A DNA stretch of 64,000 bases from Shewanella kaireitica (GTDB taxonomy: Bacteria; Pseudomonadota; Gammaproteobacteria; Enterobacterales; Shewanellaceae). Below, one piece after another: positions 8,501 to 18,900 of the stretch. A model generated the notes under the pieces. That model saw nothing but the letters and a program-made list of their open reading frames with translations, had not been told where the DNA came from and ran no database searches. The DNA is taken from assembly GCF_023284045.1 (NCBI RefSeq), contig NZ_JAKIKQ010000007.1, positions 1 to 64,000 on the forward strand, given 5' to 3'. A program made the position numbers and the translations under genes. Positions within the stretch are counted from its first letter, which is position 1; each line of letters starts with the position of its first letter.

Positions 8501-10411
8501 TTACTTCAATGACTCGAGCTCTTCCCATCGCTCAAAGTAACTCTCAAGTAGACCTTCCTTATCGGACAGAGTCTTTAGCTTTTCGTTAACTGTTTTTTGT
8601 TCCTGAGCATAAAAATCAGGAGCACTAATAATACTTTGCAATGCTTCAATATCCTGCTCTAACTGTTCCATCAATGCAGGTAAAGACTCTAATTCTCTTT
8701 GTAGCTTAAACGATAATTTTTTAGTCGGTTTGGCTGCTACAGCCGGCTTTTTTTCAACAACTGGAGGTTGGACACTCTTTTGCTCCTGAGGTTCCTCAGA
8801 ATAAAATTTAGCGCCTTGAGACACCGCATCTTGGTAGCCTCCAACATATTCACTCCAACCACCATTGCCAGTAAACCACCAACTACTGGTAACCGTATTA
8901 TCGATAAACGCTCTATCGTGGCTAACAAGTAGTAAAGTCCCCTTATAATCTGCGAGTAAAGACTCAAGCAGCTCTAAAGTTTCAATATCTAGATCGTTTG
9001 TTGGCTCATCGAGAATAATAAGATTTGCAGGACGAAGCAATAAGCGCGCTAGCAACAGACGGTTCTTTTCACCACCTGATAGAGCTTTAACCGGAGTTCT
9101 AGCCCTTAAAGGTGAAAATAAAAAGTCTTGAAGATAGCTCAATATATGGCGGTCTTGGCCATTAATGGTAACGGTTTTCTTACCTTCACCTACGTTATCT
9201 TCCACTGTTTTTTCAGGATCAAGTGCTTCTCGGTACTGGTCGAAGTAAGCAATTTCAAGTTTAGTCCCTACTTTTACGCTACCAGATTGCGCTTCAAGTT
9301 GACCGATAAGCAATTTAACCAAGGTTGATTTACCACAACCATTAGGGCCTATCAATGCTATTCTATCGCCACGCATGACTGTTGAACTGAAGTTCTTAAC
9401 CAGGTTTTTATCTGGCAGGTTATATTCAAGGTTCTCAATATCAAACACTAGCTTACCTGAGCGATCCGTATCGGCAACAGACATTTTAGCGCCGCCTTGA
9501 CGATTAAGGCGTGCCATGCGCTCTACGCGTAAATCTTTAAGCGCACGTACTCTGCCTTCGTTACGCGTACGACGAGCCTTAACGCCTTGGCGGATCCATG
9601 CTTCTTCTTCGGCTAGCTTTTTATCAAAGTGAGCATTTTGCTCCGCTTCTACCCGTAACCATTCTGCTTTACCTGTTAAGTAAGCTTGGTAGCTTCCAGG
9701 CCAAGAGGTTGCAATACCACGATCCAAATCAACAATCCGGGTTGCCATTCTATCAATGAAGCCCCTATCGTGACTGACAAACACAATCGCGCCTCGGTAG
9801 CTTAGTAGGAATTGTTCTAACCATTCAATAGTATCAATGTCGAGGTGGTTAGTCGGCTCATCGAGTAACAGCAGATCAGGATCGCTAACCAAAGAGCGAG
9901 CTAAAGCCACTTTACGTTGCCAGCCACCTGATAACTCAGATAATGGTGCGTCAGCATCCAAACCAAGTAACTCACAGTTCTGGTTAATACGATTATCAAG
10001 TTGCCATCCATTCAAATGATCGATATCGCCTTGTAGCCTTTCCATTTGCTTCAGCATACGCTCCATTTCATCTGGATTAGCGGTTGCTACGTCATGGGAA
10101 AGTTGATGATATCGCTCTAACTTTTCGCCAACTTCCTGCAAGCCAGCGGCAATATAAGCATAAACAGTTCCTTGTTCAGCCTTTGGGGGATCTTGCTGCA
10201 ATCGACTGACTTTAACGTCGGTTGCAATATTGAACTCACCTTCATCAAGCAGAACATCACCGCTTAGTACTTTCATCAGGCTAGATTTACCTGCACCATT
10301 GCGGCCTACTATACAAACCCGCTCACCAGGTTCTATGGTGAAATCTGCTTTTTGCAATAACGGGGTATAACCATAGGCTAAAGAGCCGTTATTAATACGT
10401 ACTAAACTCAA
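8501..10411 (-). CDS. uup: ABC-F ATPase Uup
   Basis: Soluble ABC-F protein with two ATP-binding cassettes and no membrane segments. ABC1 has Walker A GRNGAGKSS (about 36-44), signature LSGGWQRK and Walker B LLLLDEPTNHLD; ABC2 has GPNGCGKST, LSGGEKNR and LIILDEPTNDLD. A positively charged linker follows ABC1, and a C-terminal coiled coil (about 560-636) is typical of Uup, which binds DNA and ribosomes. In E. coli, Uup affects transposon excision and ribosome assembly. The frame starts with TTG at 10411, with AGGAG 7 nt upstream and the glutaredoxin stop just 1 nt before it, so translation is coupled. It is last in the rlmKL-grx-uup operon. Confidence 0.95.
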   Translation of the reverse strand: MSLVRINNGSLAYGYTPLLQKADFTIEPGERVCIVGRNGAGKSSLMKVLSGDVLLDEGEFNIATDVKVSRLQQDPPKAEQGTVYAYIAAGLQEVGEKLERYHQLSHDVATANPDEMERMLKQMERLQGDIDHLNGWQLDNRINQNCELLGLDADAPLSELSGGWQRKVALARSLVSDPDLLLLDEPTNHLDIDTIEWLEQFLLSYRGAIVFVSHDRGFIDRMATRIVDLDRGIATSWPGSYQAYLTGKAEWLRVEAEQNAHFDKKLAEEEAWIRQGVKARRTRNEGRVRALKDLRVERMARLNRQGGAKMSVADTDRSGKLVFDIENLEYNLPDKNLVKNFSSTVMRGDRIALIGPNGCGKSTLVKLLIGQLEAQSGSVKVGTKLEIAYFDQYREALDPEKTVEDNVGEGKKTVTINGQDRHILSYLQDFLFSPLRARTPVKALSGGEKNRLLLARLLLRPANLIILDEPTNDLDIETLELLESLLADYKGTLLLVSHDRAFIDNTVTSSWWFTGNGGWSEYVGGYQDAVSQGAKFYSEEPQEQKSVQPPVVEKKPAVAAKPTKKLSFKLQRELESLPALMEQLEQDIEALQSIISAPDFYAQEQKTVNEKLKTLSDKEGLLESYFERWEELESLK

Positions 10412-10412
10412 C

Positions 10413-10649
10413 TTACGCTCCTAAAAATTCTTGTAATGCTTTGAGGTCAAATGGCCAGCCTAGCTCGCGATTATCTGTTGTTTTTACCACTGGGATCCGT
10501 GTCGCGTAATTTTCAGCTAATAACTCGTTATCGCAAATATCTTCGGCAACAAAAACAACTTGTGCTTGTTGTAACAAGTCCGCTGCGAGTTCACACAGAT
10601 GACAAGCATCTGTGTGATATAAAACAACAGCGTTAGCTTTACTCGGCAT
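10413..10649 (-). CDS. Glutaredoxin family protein
   Basis: Small 78-aa thioredoxin-fold protein with the redox motif C16-H-L-C19 after the first beta strand ([12 protein letters not shown]), a cis-Pro-type segment (RIPVVKT) and an acidic helix. It is shorter than classical glutaredoxins and belongs to the DUF836-like glutaredoxin group often found beside uup or rlmKL. It overlaps the 3' end of rlmKL by 11 nt and ends 1 nt before the uup start, so it is translated within that operon. A thiol-disulfide exchange role is likely; the partner is unknown. Confidence 0.88.
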   Translation of the reverse strand: MPSKANAVVLYHTDACHLCELAADLLQQAQVVFVAEDICDNELLAENYATRIPVVKTTDNRELGWPFDLKALQEFLGA

Positions 10650-12774
10650 GAGTGATAAGCCAAGTATTATGAATTTGCGGGTTACGCTTATAATCCAATG
10701 GTAATGTTTGGTTATCGATATTTTTAATCGACATGCCAGCAGCTTCTAATTGCTCAATTTCCATCTTAAATTTACGCTTGTTGTTGGAGAAAATAATCTC
10801 TCCACCTGGATTAAGCAACTTTATCAAGTTGCTCAAAAGAGGCACATGATCGCGCAGCACGTCGAAAGAGTCTTCCATACGCTTTGAATTTGAGAAGGTT
10901 GGCGGATCGATAAAGATAAGATCGAATCTATCATGGGTACGCTTTATCCACTGTAAACAGTTCGCTTGGACAAATTGATACTTATCATCGTTTAAACCAT
11001 TAAGCGCAAAGTTTTCTTTCGCCCAATTAATGTAGGTATTCGACATATCTACCGTCGTAACAGAGGTTGCACCGCCGATAGCAGCATGCACCGACGCAGT
11101 ACCTGTATAAGCAAATAGGTTACACACACTGCGGCCTTTTGACTTTTCACCCACCATTTTTCGGGTTAAGCGATGGTCTAAAAACAACCCCGTATCTAAA
11201 TACTCTTTAAGGTTAAGCTTAAATTTAGCGCCGTACTCAGTCGTAATAAGTTCAAGCTTATTAGCTTGCATCTTTTCATACTGTGAAATGCCCTTTTTAC
11301 GCTCACGGGTCTTCAATACAATATTGTTTGGATCAATTCCAATAGCATGTGGCAACGCAATCAATACGTCTGTTAAGCGACGTTTGGACACCGATTCAGG
11401 GATCTCTGCGGGAGCTGCATATTCATAAACAACAACATGATCGAGGTATTTATCAATCGCTACATTATAGTCAGGCAAGTCGGCATCATAAAGGCGGTAA
11501 CTATCAATGCCTTCTTTCTTCGCCCACTTTTGTAACTGTTTAAAGTTCTTCTTAATACGGTTAGCGAAAGGCACTGCGATGTCACTCACATCCCCGTCAA
11601 CTTTGATATTTGCAGGATCGACACGACGAGTGTTTTCTGCATGAACTGTATACAGATTAAATGCACACTCAAGAGCGCCGTTATTCATCTTCATCTGTTT
11701 GTCAGCTTTTAGCTTTAATGCTGACAATAGCTCTGCATCACTATTGAGTATCGCCAAGTTCCAGCCACCGAACTCTGCTTTGAACTTATCACCTAGCTGA
11801 TAATAAAGTTGCAGTAACGAGGTCATGTTGCCCAAACGCTCACCGTAAGGAGGATTTGAAATCAAATAGCCAGTCGCTGCTGGTACGCTGATGTTAAGCG
11901 CGTTACTGACGTTAAAATCGATAAACTCAAGTACGCCTGCGTTTTCGGCATTGCGTTTTGCCAGGGCTACCAATCTTGAATCAATGTCAGACCCATAGAA
12001 TTTTATTTCACAGCGAGTCTTACCAATCGATGCTCTAGCATGAGCTTCATTTAGCAGTTCTTGCCAAACTTTATCGTTGTGAGGCAACCATTTTTCAAAG
12101 CCAAAGCGTTCACGATGAATACCCGGAGCAATATCGCAAGCTAACATTGCAGCTTCAATGAGTATGGTTCCGCTACCACAAAAAGGGTCTAATAAGGTGA
12201 CTGGTGACTTCTTCCAGCCACTACGTACCAGCATGTTCGCTGCTAAGTTTTCTTTTAGCGGTGCTTCACCCGTTGTAGAGCGATAACCACGCTTGTGTAA
12301 TGCTGGGCCAGAAAAATTAATGCCAATGGTGATTTCACCTCGACGATAGTGAGCATCAATTTTGTAATCGGCATCGATTTTAGCGACGTTCGGACGGGAA
12401 AAATCATCATCACGAAAGCGATCGACTATCGCATCTTTAATTTTCAATGCACCAAATTGAGTGTTGTTAATGAAGCCACCCATGCCATGAAAATCAACAC
12501 TAAAAGTACTACGATTAGAAAACTGCATCTGCCAGTCAATACCGTAAGCGGCGTTATAAAGCTGCTCAGGTGACTCACAAGGTCCTTTATGGATCACTAA
12601 AATGATTCTGCTGGCTAGTCGCGACCAAAGGGTGATCCGATAACCAAGTTCTAGAGAAGCAGTAAAATAAACTCCCGCTACACTTTCTTTGATATCTGAA
12701 GCGCCAAGCTCCGCTAATTCAAGCGATAACGCGTATTCGTAGCCCCGAGGAGCAGCAGCAAAAAAATTTAACAT
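10639..12774 (-). CDS. rlmL: Bifunctional 23S rRNA methyltransferase RlmKL
   Basis: Fusion of two SAM-dependent methyltransferases that modify 23S rRNA at G2445 (m2G, RlmL part) and G2069 (m7G, RlmK part). The 711-aa protein has an N-terminal THUMP domain, a first Rossmann methyltransferase with [12 protein letters not shown] (about 198) and catalytic NPPYGER (about 306), and a C-terminal methyltransferase with [15 protein letters not shown] and [11 protein letters not shown] (about 620). Length equals that of E. coli RlmL (702 aa). It is the first gene of the operon with grx and uup. ATG at 12774. A long intergenic region lies upstream. Confidence 0.96.
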   Translation of the reverse strand: MLNFFAAAPRGYEYALSLELAELGASDIKESVAGVYFTASLELGYRITLWSRLASRIILVIHKGPCESPEQLYNAAYGIDWQMQFSNRSTFSVDFHGMGGFINNTQFGALKIKDAIVDRFRDDDFSRPNVAKIDADYKIDAHYRRGEITIGINFSGPALHKRGYRSTTGEAPLKENLAANMLVRSGWKKSPVTLLDPFCGSGTILIEAAMLACDIAPGIHRERFGFEKWLPHNDKVWQELLNEAHARASIGKTRCEIKFYGSDIDSRLVALAKRNAENAGVLEFIDFNVSNALNISVPAATGYLISNPPYGERLGNMTSLLQLYYQLGDKFKAEFGGWNLAILNSDAELLSALKLKADKQMKMNNGALECAFNLYTVHAENTRRVDPANIKVDGDVSDIAVPFANRIKKNFKQLQKWAKKEGIDSYRLYDADLPDYNVAIDKYLDHVVVYEYAAPAEIPESVSKRRLTDVLIALPHAIGIDPNNIVLKTRERKKGISQYEKMQANKLELITTEYGAKFKLNLKEYLDTGLFLDHRLTRKMVGEKSKGRSVCNLFAYTGTASVHAAIGGATSVTTVDMSNTYINWAKENFALNGLNDDKYQFVQANCLQWIKRTHDRFDLIFIDPPTFSNSKRMEDSFDVLRDHVPLLSNLIKLLNPGGEIIFSNNKRKFKMEIEQLEAAGMSIKNIDNQTLPLDYKRNPQIHNTWLITHAE

Positions 12775-13190
12775 CGATAGATAGACACTGAATAAAAATT
12801 AGTTGGTTATTATACCCGTAAGCGCCCGCAAATGATAAAAAGATATTACCTAATAGCTGATAATTTCATTACTCGGTTAGAAAATCATTCCAATTTGCTG
12901 CTTTTGAGCCCAAATGGACAAAGGGGCTGTGGATTTATTTTGCAAGCAATCCAGCGACACAAGCAGGAATAGTTGACCATTTGTGACTTGATAACACCCA
13001 TTCTTAACATACGATTGTAAAAGTTGAACTGCGACATTTTGTAACTTTGGCAAGTGAACTATTGCGAGCTAATCCACAACATGTAAACTCACGGCAACAA
13101 ATACCCCACAAATAAAAACAAAAAACATTACATTCATTGGATGATTTGTCAGCTTTGAATGTTGGTTATAAATAATATAAAGGTTTAAAT
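12775..13190. other. Divergent intergenic region between rlmKL and the cyclophilin gene
   Basis: 416 bp without a recognised gene. It must hold the divergent promoters. A weak candidate for the plus-strand gene is TTGTCA with TAAATA 17 nt further on (about 13156-13184). A weak inverted repeat GAGCCC/GGGGCT near 12907-12931 lacks a T run. I see no tRNA, known sRNA or repeat here. Confidence 0.4.
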
Positions 13191-13808
13191 ATGAAGAAGC
13201 TGTTGCCTCTATTAACTTGTTTGTCTATCGCTGCGTGTGGATCTGATAGCGCTGATTCACCAACACCACCTACTCCTCCAGTCGAAGCTCCAGAGCTAAA
13301 AGCTGATATCTGTTATTTGATGGCAACCACTAAAGGGGACATGACGCTAGCAATAGATTTAACCAATGTGCCCGTCACTGGACAGAATTTTAAAACTTAT
13401 GCCGATAGTGGTTTTTATCAAGAGACACTCTTTCATCGCACTATCAGCAACTTTATGGTTCAAGGTGGAGGCTTAACGACAGGGCTAGTATCGAAGCCTG
13501 GTAATGATCCAATCATTAACGAAGCCAGTGTCGGTATAAGCAACTCACGCGGTACTATAGCAATGGCACGAACTAATGATCCAAATTCCGCGACTTCACA
13601 ATTTTTTATTAATGTATTAGATAATCCACAATTGGACGCTAGTGCTTCTAATGATGGGTATGCTGTATTTGGTCAGGTTGTTGCAGGAATGGATATCGCC
13701 GACCAAATCAGTATTGTCGCAACCCATACAACGGGTGGCCGTTCAGATGTTCCTGTTGACGAAATTGTAATTAATTCACTTACTGAAACTAACTGCCCAG
13801 CTAATTAA
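13191..13808 (+). CDS. Cyclophilin-type peptidyl-prolyl isomerase, predicted lipoprotein
   Basis: A 205-aa protein with a lipoprotein signal: MKKLLPLL, hydrophobic core, lipobox SIAAC with Cys16. A Ser/Pro-rich linker and a cyclophilin domain (about 40-200) follow. The domain shows the family segments GDMTLAID, FHRTISNFMVQGG and NSATSQFFINVLDN. It likely assists prolyl isomerisation in the periplasm while membrane-tethered; no Asp at position +2 of the mature protein (CGSD), so outer-membrane sorting is plausible. Its TAA stop directly abuts an inverted-repeat element, so the 3' UTR is formed by that element. Monocistronic; a bidirectional terminator lies beyond. Confidence 0.9.
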   Translation: MKKLLPLLTCLSIAACGSDSADSPTPPTPPVEAPELKADICYLMATTKGDMTLAIDLTNVPVTGQNFKTYADSGFYQETLFHRTISNFMVQGGGLTTGLVSKPGNDPIINEASVGISNSRGTIAMARTNDPNSATSQFFINVLDNPQLDASASNDGYAVFGQVVAGMDIADQISIVATHTTGGRSDVPVDEIVINSLTETNCPAN

Positions 13809-14087
13809 TACCAATTGCATTAAAAGTTTGACCATTCAGCGGAAATTCAAAACGCTGTAGGCAAGTAGTGGAATTTGAGCTAATAGTTATTCTATATCCA
13901 AATCCCATAGCGAAGCATACAGCGTTTTGCCAATTTGTTTAACCTCAGCCGCACTACGTGAGCCCCTCAGTCTTTCCACTTCTGCTTTGCATTGGCTTAA
14001 AAGGGAATAACCATTTCTTTACCAATGCGCTTTGAATTGAAAAGGCTGAGGGGCTCTGAACTGGTCAAATACTTAATGCAATTGGTA
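13809..14087. mobile_element. MITE-like element (279 bp, no coding capacity)
   Basis: The ends are inverted repeats of about 26 bp: left TACCAATTGCATTAAAAG..TTTGACCA and right, reversed, TACCAATTGCATTAAGTATTTGACCA, with two mismatches at most in the aligned part. The flanks carry a possible 3-bp target duplication TAA (13806-13808 and 14088-14090); the left copy is the stop codon of the cyclophilin gene. Inside are two further inverted pairs: CAAAACGCTGTA/TACAGCGTTTTG and GAGCCCCTCAG/CTGAGGGGCTC, so the transcript could fold extensively. A core at 13998-14040 is shared with the element at 62195-62465. No transposase is present; mobilisation in trans is inferred. Confidence 0.8.
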
Positions 14088-14113
14088 TAAATAGATTATA
14101 AAAGTCTTTAAAT

Positions 14114-14149
14114 AAAAACGGGAGCAGTTAAATATCTGCTCCCGTTTTT
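14114..14149. terminator. Bidirectional terminator between the cyclophilin gene and zapC
   Basis: A 14-bp perfect stem AAAAACGGGAGCAG/CTGCTCCCGTTTTT with an 8-nt loop. The A and T tracts flank it symmetrically, so it can terminate both the plus-strand cyclophilin transcript and the minus-strand zapC transcript. Confidence 0.92.
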
Positions 14150-14184
14150 ATTTCGTCTTTATATCATTTGTTCAAAAATTAAAC

Positions 14185-14718
14185 TTAAGCAACATTAACT
14201 TTCTTTTCTACTGTTAATGGTGCTAAGCGATTATGCATCACTTTAATCGTTTCAAACTGAGCTAGCTTTTTAGTTTCCGTTAATCGGCATTCTTGGGATA
14301 AAATCATAACAAGTGATGCTTGTAAGCCTGACTCAATGACCATAGCAGATACACTATGCTCAGTCGTTCTTAGCTGAAAAATCTTGCCAATATCGCTGTA
14401 TACACACTCATGAGACACATCGAAAAACCATGACTTTGGCATCTGTGGCTTTAATAAAAAGTGCGCAGCGGTTGCGTTTAACGCTATTTGTACAATGAGA
14501 GCATCGTTGAGGGAAAGTGTCTTTTGTAAACGATCAACCAAAGCAATATAGAACTTAGCGTGTTCAACACTAAATTCAGTTGTGATTTTGGCATCTGGTA
14601 TTAGGGACTTTAATTTAAAAGGTGATAGAAATTCCATATCACTTCCTAACGAAACAGTTAATACACCATGTGTTTCATTATATCCCCATTGCCAATCCCT
14701 TTTTGGCATTAATAACAT
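14185..14718 (-). CDS. zapC: Cell division protein ZapC
   Basis: FtsZ-associated protein that promotes lateral bundling of FtsZ protofilaments at the division ring. The 177-aa product aligns by eye with E. coli ZapC (YcbW): DWQWGYNETHG at the start, then IALNATAAHFLLKPQMPKSW, where LKPQMPKSW is the most diagnostic block, and a late VIESG..ASL segment with a final VMHNRLAPL. The first Met gives the same N-terminal length as E. coli. It lies downstream of pyrD in the same direction, the conserved pyrD-zapC pair. The C terminus is shorter and different from that of E. coli. Confidence 0.92.
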   Translation of the reverse strand: MLLMPKRDWQWGYNETHGVLTVSLGSDMEFLSPFKLKSLIPDAKITTEFSVEHAKFYIALVDRLQKTLSLNDALIVQIALNATAAHFLLKPQMPKSWFFDVSHECVYSDIGKIFQLRTTEHSVSAMVIESGLQASLVMILSQECRLTETKKLAQFETIKVMHNRLAPLTVEKKVNVA

Positions 14719-14892
14719 ATCGTTTACCTTTATTAAGATACAAATGGATAATAGATGATAATTTCATCAATATCAAAATAAATTTAAAACGTTTTTTCAG
14801 ATCCTATAAAATAAAAAACGATCATCTCGATCCAATATTAGATCTTAATGATCGTTTTGTGATCTATATTAAAAAATACGATCGCTTAGCTT

Positions 14893-15912
14893 TTATTTTA
14901 TACGATAGGCTTCAATAATATCTTTTATTAATTGAGGACCTTGATAAATAAAACCAGAGTAAATTTGCACCATTTGAGCGCCCGCATCAATTTTGTCTAG
15001 TGCATCTGCAGCAGTGTTAATTCCGCCAACACCTATTATTGGTATTTGACCTTTAAGGCAGTCTGCAAGTTGTTTTATCACAACTGTTGACAATGAATTC
15101 AATGGCTTACCACTCAATCCGCCAGCTTCATTAGCATTGAGCAAACCACTCACACCATCGCGAGTCAAAGTCGTATTAGTGGCAATCGCTGCATCAAACT
15201 CATTACGAATAAGTGAATCTGCAATCTTTTCAATCTCTTCACTTGAAAGATCTGGTGCAATCTTTAACGCGATGGGTACGTATTTACCATGCTTTTCAGT
15301 AAGATCTTTTTGTTTTTGCTTTAATGATCCTAAAAGATCATCAAGCAGATCACCGTACTGTAGCGATCGTAAACCCGGCGTATTAGGAGATGAAATATTG
15401 ACAGCTATGTATGCAGCATATTGATAAACCTTGTCCATACAGATTAAGTAATCATCTTTACCAAGCTCTACTGGCGTGTCTTTATTCTTACCAATGTTGA
15501 CGCCAACCATAGCATCAGATTTAACAGCTTTAAGATTTTCAACCAGGCTATCTACACCTTTATTGTTGAATCCCATGCGGTTGATAATCGCTTTAGCAGG
15601 CTTAAGTCTAAACAACCTTGGTTGTTCGTTGCCAGGTTGTGGACGCGGTGTAACAGTACCAACTTCGACGTGGCCAAAACCCATCGCATGAAAAGCATCA
15701 ATACATTCACCGTCTTTATCCATACCAGCAGCTAAACCGACAGGGTTTGGAAAAGTCAGTCCCATCATTGTTACTGGGGCTGGTTTAATTTTTTGTGCAT
15801 AAAAGCAGTTTAGTGGTGAATTACCAGTAGACTTTAAACTGCCGATAGCAAAATTATGCGCCAGTTCTGGATCCATCTGAAACATGAACTTTTGTGCGAT
15901 TTTATAAAACAT
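14893..15912 (-). CDS. pyrD: Dihydroorotate dehydrogenase (quinone), class 2, PyrD
   Basis: Membrane-associated flavoprotein that oxidises dihydroorotate to orotate with quinone as acceptor, the fourth step of pyrimidine synthesis. The 339-aa protein has the class 2 N-terminal amphipathic extension ([21 protein letters not shown]), the FMN-barrel segment [20 protein letters not shown], the catalytic-Ser region [14 protein letters not shown], and C-terminal GVGGI..A.DALDKI and [11 protein letters not shown]. Length matches E. coli (336 aa). It is followed by zapC. TTCTCC on the plus strand (GGAGAA on the minus) stands about 5 nt before the ATG as the ribosome site. Confidence 0.97.
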   Translation of the reverse strand: MFYKIAQKFMFQMDPELAHNFAIGSLKSTGNSPLNCFYAQKIKPAPVTMMGLTFPNPVGLAAGMDKDGECIDAFHAMGFGHVEVGTVTPRPQPGNEQPRLFRLKPAKAIINRMGFNNKGVDSLVENLKAVKSDAMVGVNIGKNKDTPVELGKDDYLICMDKVYQYAAYIAVNISSPNTPGLRSLQYGDLLDDLLGSLKQKQKDLTEKHGKYVPIALKIAPDLSSEEIEKIADSLIRNEFDAAIATNTTLTRDGVSGLLNANEAGGLSGKPLNSLSTVVIKQLADCLKGQIPIIGVGGINTAADALDKIDAGAQMVQIYSGFIYQGPQLIKDIIEAYRIK

Positions 15913-15928
15913 GTTTTCTCCTAGACCG

Positions 15929-15956
15929 AAAAAAGCCCCGGCAATTGCCAGGGCTT
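15929..15956 (-). terminator. Terminator after gdhB
   Basis: Twelve-position stem AAGCCCCGGCAA/TTGCCAGGGCTT with one mismatch. On the minus strand it ends in TTTTTTC. It stands 15 nt after the glutamate dehydrogenase stop and just upstream of pyrD. Confidence 0.88.
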
Positions 15957-15971
15957 CTGATTTTAATCAGA

Positions 15972-18900
15972 TTACTTTTGACCTTCGCAGTGAAGGATCA
16001 AAAGGTTAAGTTCACGTAGGGCAACTGAGAACTTTGCAAACTCATGGCTTTGCGAAGTCTTGAAATCAGCCAGCATATGGAACCAACGCTCCAACAAGCT
16101 TTGATTTGATTCAATCCATTCCGATATGATCTTGCTAGCATCACAGCTTTCAGTGCATGTTCTTAATACCACAGAACTCAGTGAACGCTGCTGCCAATCA
16201 AGCTCTTCTCTAAACGCCGCTCTTGCCAGTGCTTGCCAATGGTTTGATACTGGTTGAGCACTTATCTGCTCAAGGAACCAATGCAAGTCAACACTTGCAC
16301 CTAACTTAAAGTAAGTCTCTGCAACTAACGGTACAGGTTTAGCTTCAAGATCACAGATTTGTGCAATATCTAACGCAGAGAACAAGGTGCTCACATTAGC
16401 AACAACCATGGCTACATCTTCAGGTACACCTTCTTTAATCAGTGCATCTGATTCGGCACGGATGCCGGCAACTTCATCGTTATCCATATACTGATGAACG
16501 TTCGCTTTAAGTTCGTCAAAAACTGGAGTAAAGAACTCAATAGTCTGTTCAATATTAAGATTACGATTGCGATGACGCAAGAACCAGCGACTAGCACGAC
16601 GAATATTGCGTCGTAGTTGATGCAACATCTCACACTGCACAACTGCTGGAATAATACCGTTCAGGTCGGTAATCGATTTAGTTAAATCAGCTAAACCAAA
16701 TACTTCGCGGGCCATAGTGTAACAAATAGCAGCTTCGGCAACTGAGGCACCTGTCTCATCTTGCATACGTTGCACAAAATTAAGTCCCATATCATTAACG
16801 AGTTCATTCGCTAATGAAGTGGCAATAATTTCACCGCGTAGTGGATGCGCAGCCATGTTTACGATGTACTTCTCTTGCAGTTGCTTAGGGAAATACTGGA
16901 CAAGTAGTTGGCTCAAGAAGCTATCTTCAGTTATTTCTGACGTCAATAGCTGCTCTTTTAAGACCATCTTAGCGTAAGCGACGAGTACAGAAAGTTCAGG
17001 TCGAGTTAATGATTTACCATTCACTAAACGGTCAGCAAGCTCGTCTTCATTTGGTAAGAATTCGAGCGCTCTATCGAGTTTGCCCTCTTTCTCAAGGTAA
17101 TGAATAAAGCGGATCTGTTCTTTAAGCTGCTCAGCGCCGCGCACCTGAGTAACAGAAATTGTGCGAGTCTGATCTTTACAGTCTTGCAGGACAATACGGC
17201 TTACTTCATCCGTCATCTCTTCGAGTAAACGGTTACGTTGCTTAACAGTCATTTCACCGTCTGCCACTAAGGCATTAAGCAAAATCTTAATGTTAACTTC
17301 GTTATCTGAACAATCAACGCCGCCGACGTTATCAACAAAGTCGGTATTCATGCGGCCGCCATTGGCGCAGTATTCGATACGTCCTAACTGAGTACAGCCT
17401 AAGTTGCCGCCTTCACCGATTATTTTAGCTTTAACTTCATCACCATTGACTCGGATTGAGTCGTTAGCTCGGTCGCCTACTTCAGCGTGTGATTCGCTAG
17501 TCGCCTTAACATAAGTGCCGATACCACCATTCCAGATCAAGTCGACCTGCATCTTAAGCAACTCTTTCAAAAGTTCTAGAGGCGGCATTGACGTCTTTTG
17601 GCTACCTAGCATCTTCTTCATCTCTGCAGACAAAGGAATTGATTTAGCTGAGCGAAGGAAGATGCCGCCGCCTTTAGATATCAATTCTTTATTGTAGTCT
17701 TCCCAGCTAGAACGCGGCAGTGCAAATAGACGTTCACGTTCAACATAGCTAGTCGCCGCATCTGGATTAGGGTCAATGAAGATATGCATATGGTTAAATG
17801 CTGCAACTAAGCGAGTATGCTTAGACAACAACATGCCATTACCAAACACATCACCGGCCATATCCCCAACGGCTAAACAGCTGAAGTCTGTTGTTTGACA
17901 GTTAACGCCCATCTCACGGAAATGGCGTTTAACTGACTCCCATGCACCACGTGCAGTAATGCCCATTTTCTTATGGTCGTAACCGTTACTACCACCTGAT
18001 GCGAATGCATCGCCAAGCCAGAAGTTGTACTCTTCAGCGATTGCGTTAGCGATATCAGAGAATGTCGCGGTGCCTTTATCGGCGGCGACAACCAAATAAG
18101 CATCGTCTTCGTCGTGTCTTACCACATTGTCTGGAGCAACCACTTCGCCATTAATAATGTTATCGCTAATGTCTAAAAGACCACGAATAAACAAACGGTA
18201 ACACTCTTGCCCTTCAGCAAAGAAAGCTTCACGGCCTCCCTCTGTCGGCAACTGCTTACAAACAAAACCACCTTTTGCTCCAACAGGAACAATCACAGTG
18301 TTTTTAACTTGCTGCGCTTTTACCAAACCGAGTACTTCAGTTCGGAAATCTTCGCGTCTGTCAGACCAACGTAAGCCACCACGAGCAACTTTCCCGCCAC
18401 GAAGATGCACACCTTCAACACGCGGAGAGTAAACAAAAATTTCGTACTTAGGTAAAGGCTTTGGCATTTCAGGGATCAATTCTGGCTCAAATTTGAACGA
18501 GATATATGATTTAGACTCACCAGAGTCAGCAACTTGGTAGAAATTGGTACGGTTGGTCGCGTTGATCAAATCAAGGTAACGACGAATAATTCGATCGTCA
18601 TCCAAACTTGATACATCTTCCAAACGAATATCAATTTGCTCGATAAATTTGTTTAAAGTACGAGTTTTCAACTTAGGATTGAATTTACGTATGTACATTT
18701 TAACGAGCAGATCGGCTATCTGTGGATAACTTGAAAAAGTCTCTTCGATGTATGCTTGGCTAAACGTTGAGTCAATTTGACGCATATATTTAGCGTAAGC
18801 ACGTAAAACAGAAACTTCACGACCTGTTAGACCCGTTGATAGCACCAGACGGTTAAAGCCATCATCTTCTAGTTCTTTCTTCCAAACTTGAGATAAGGCG

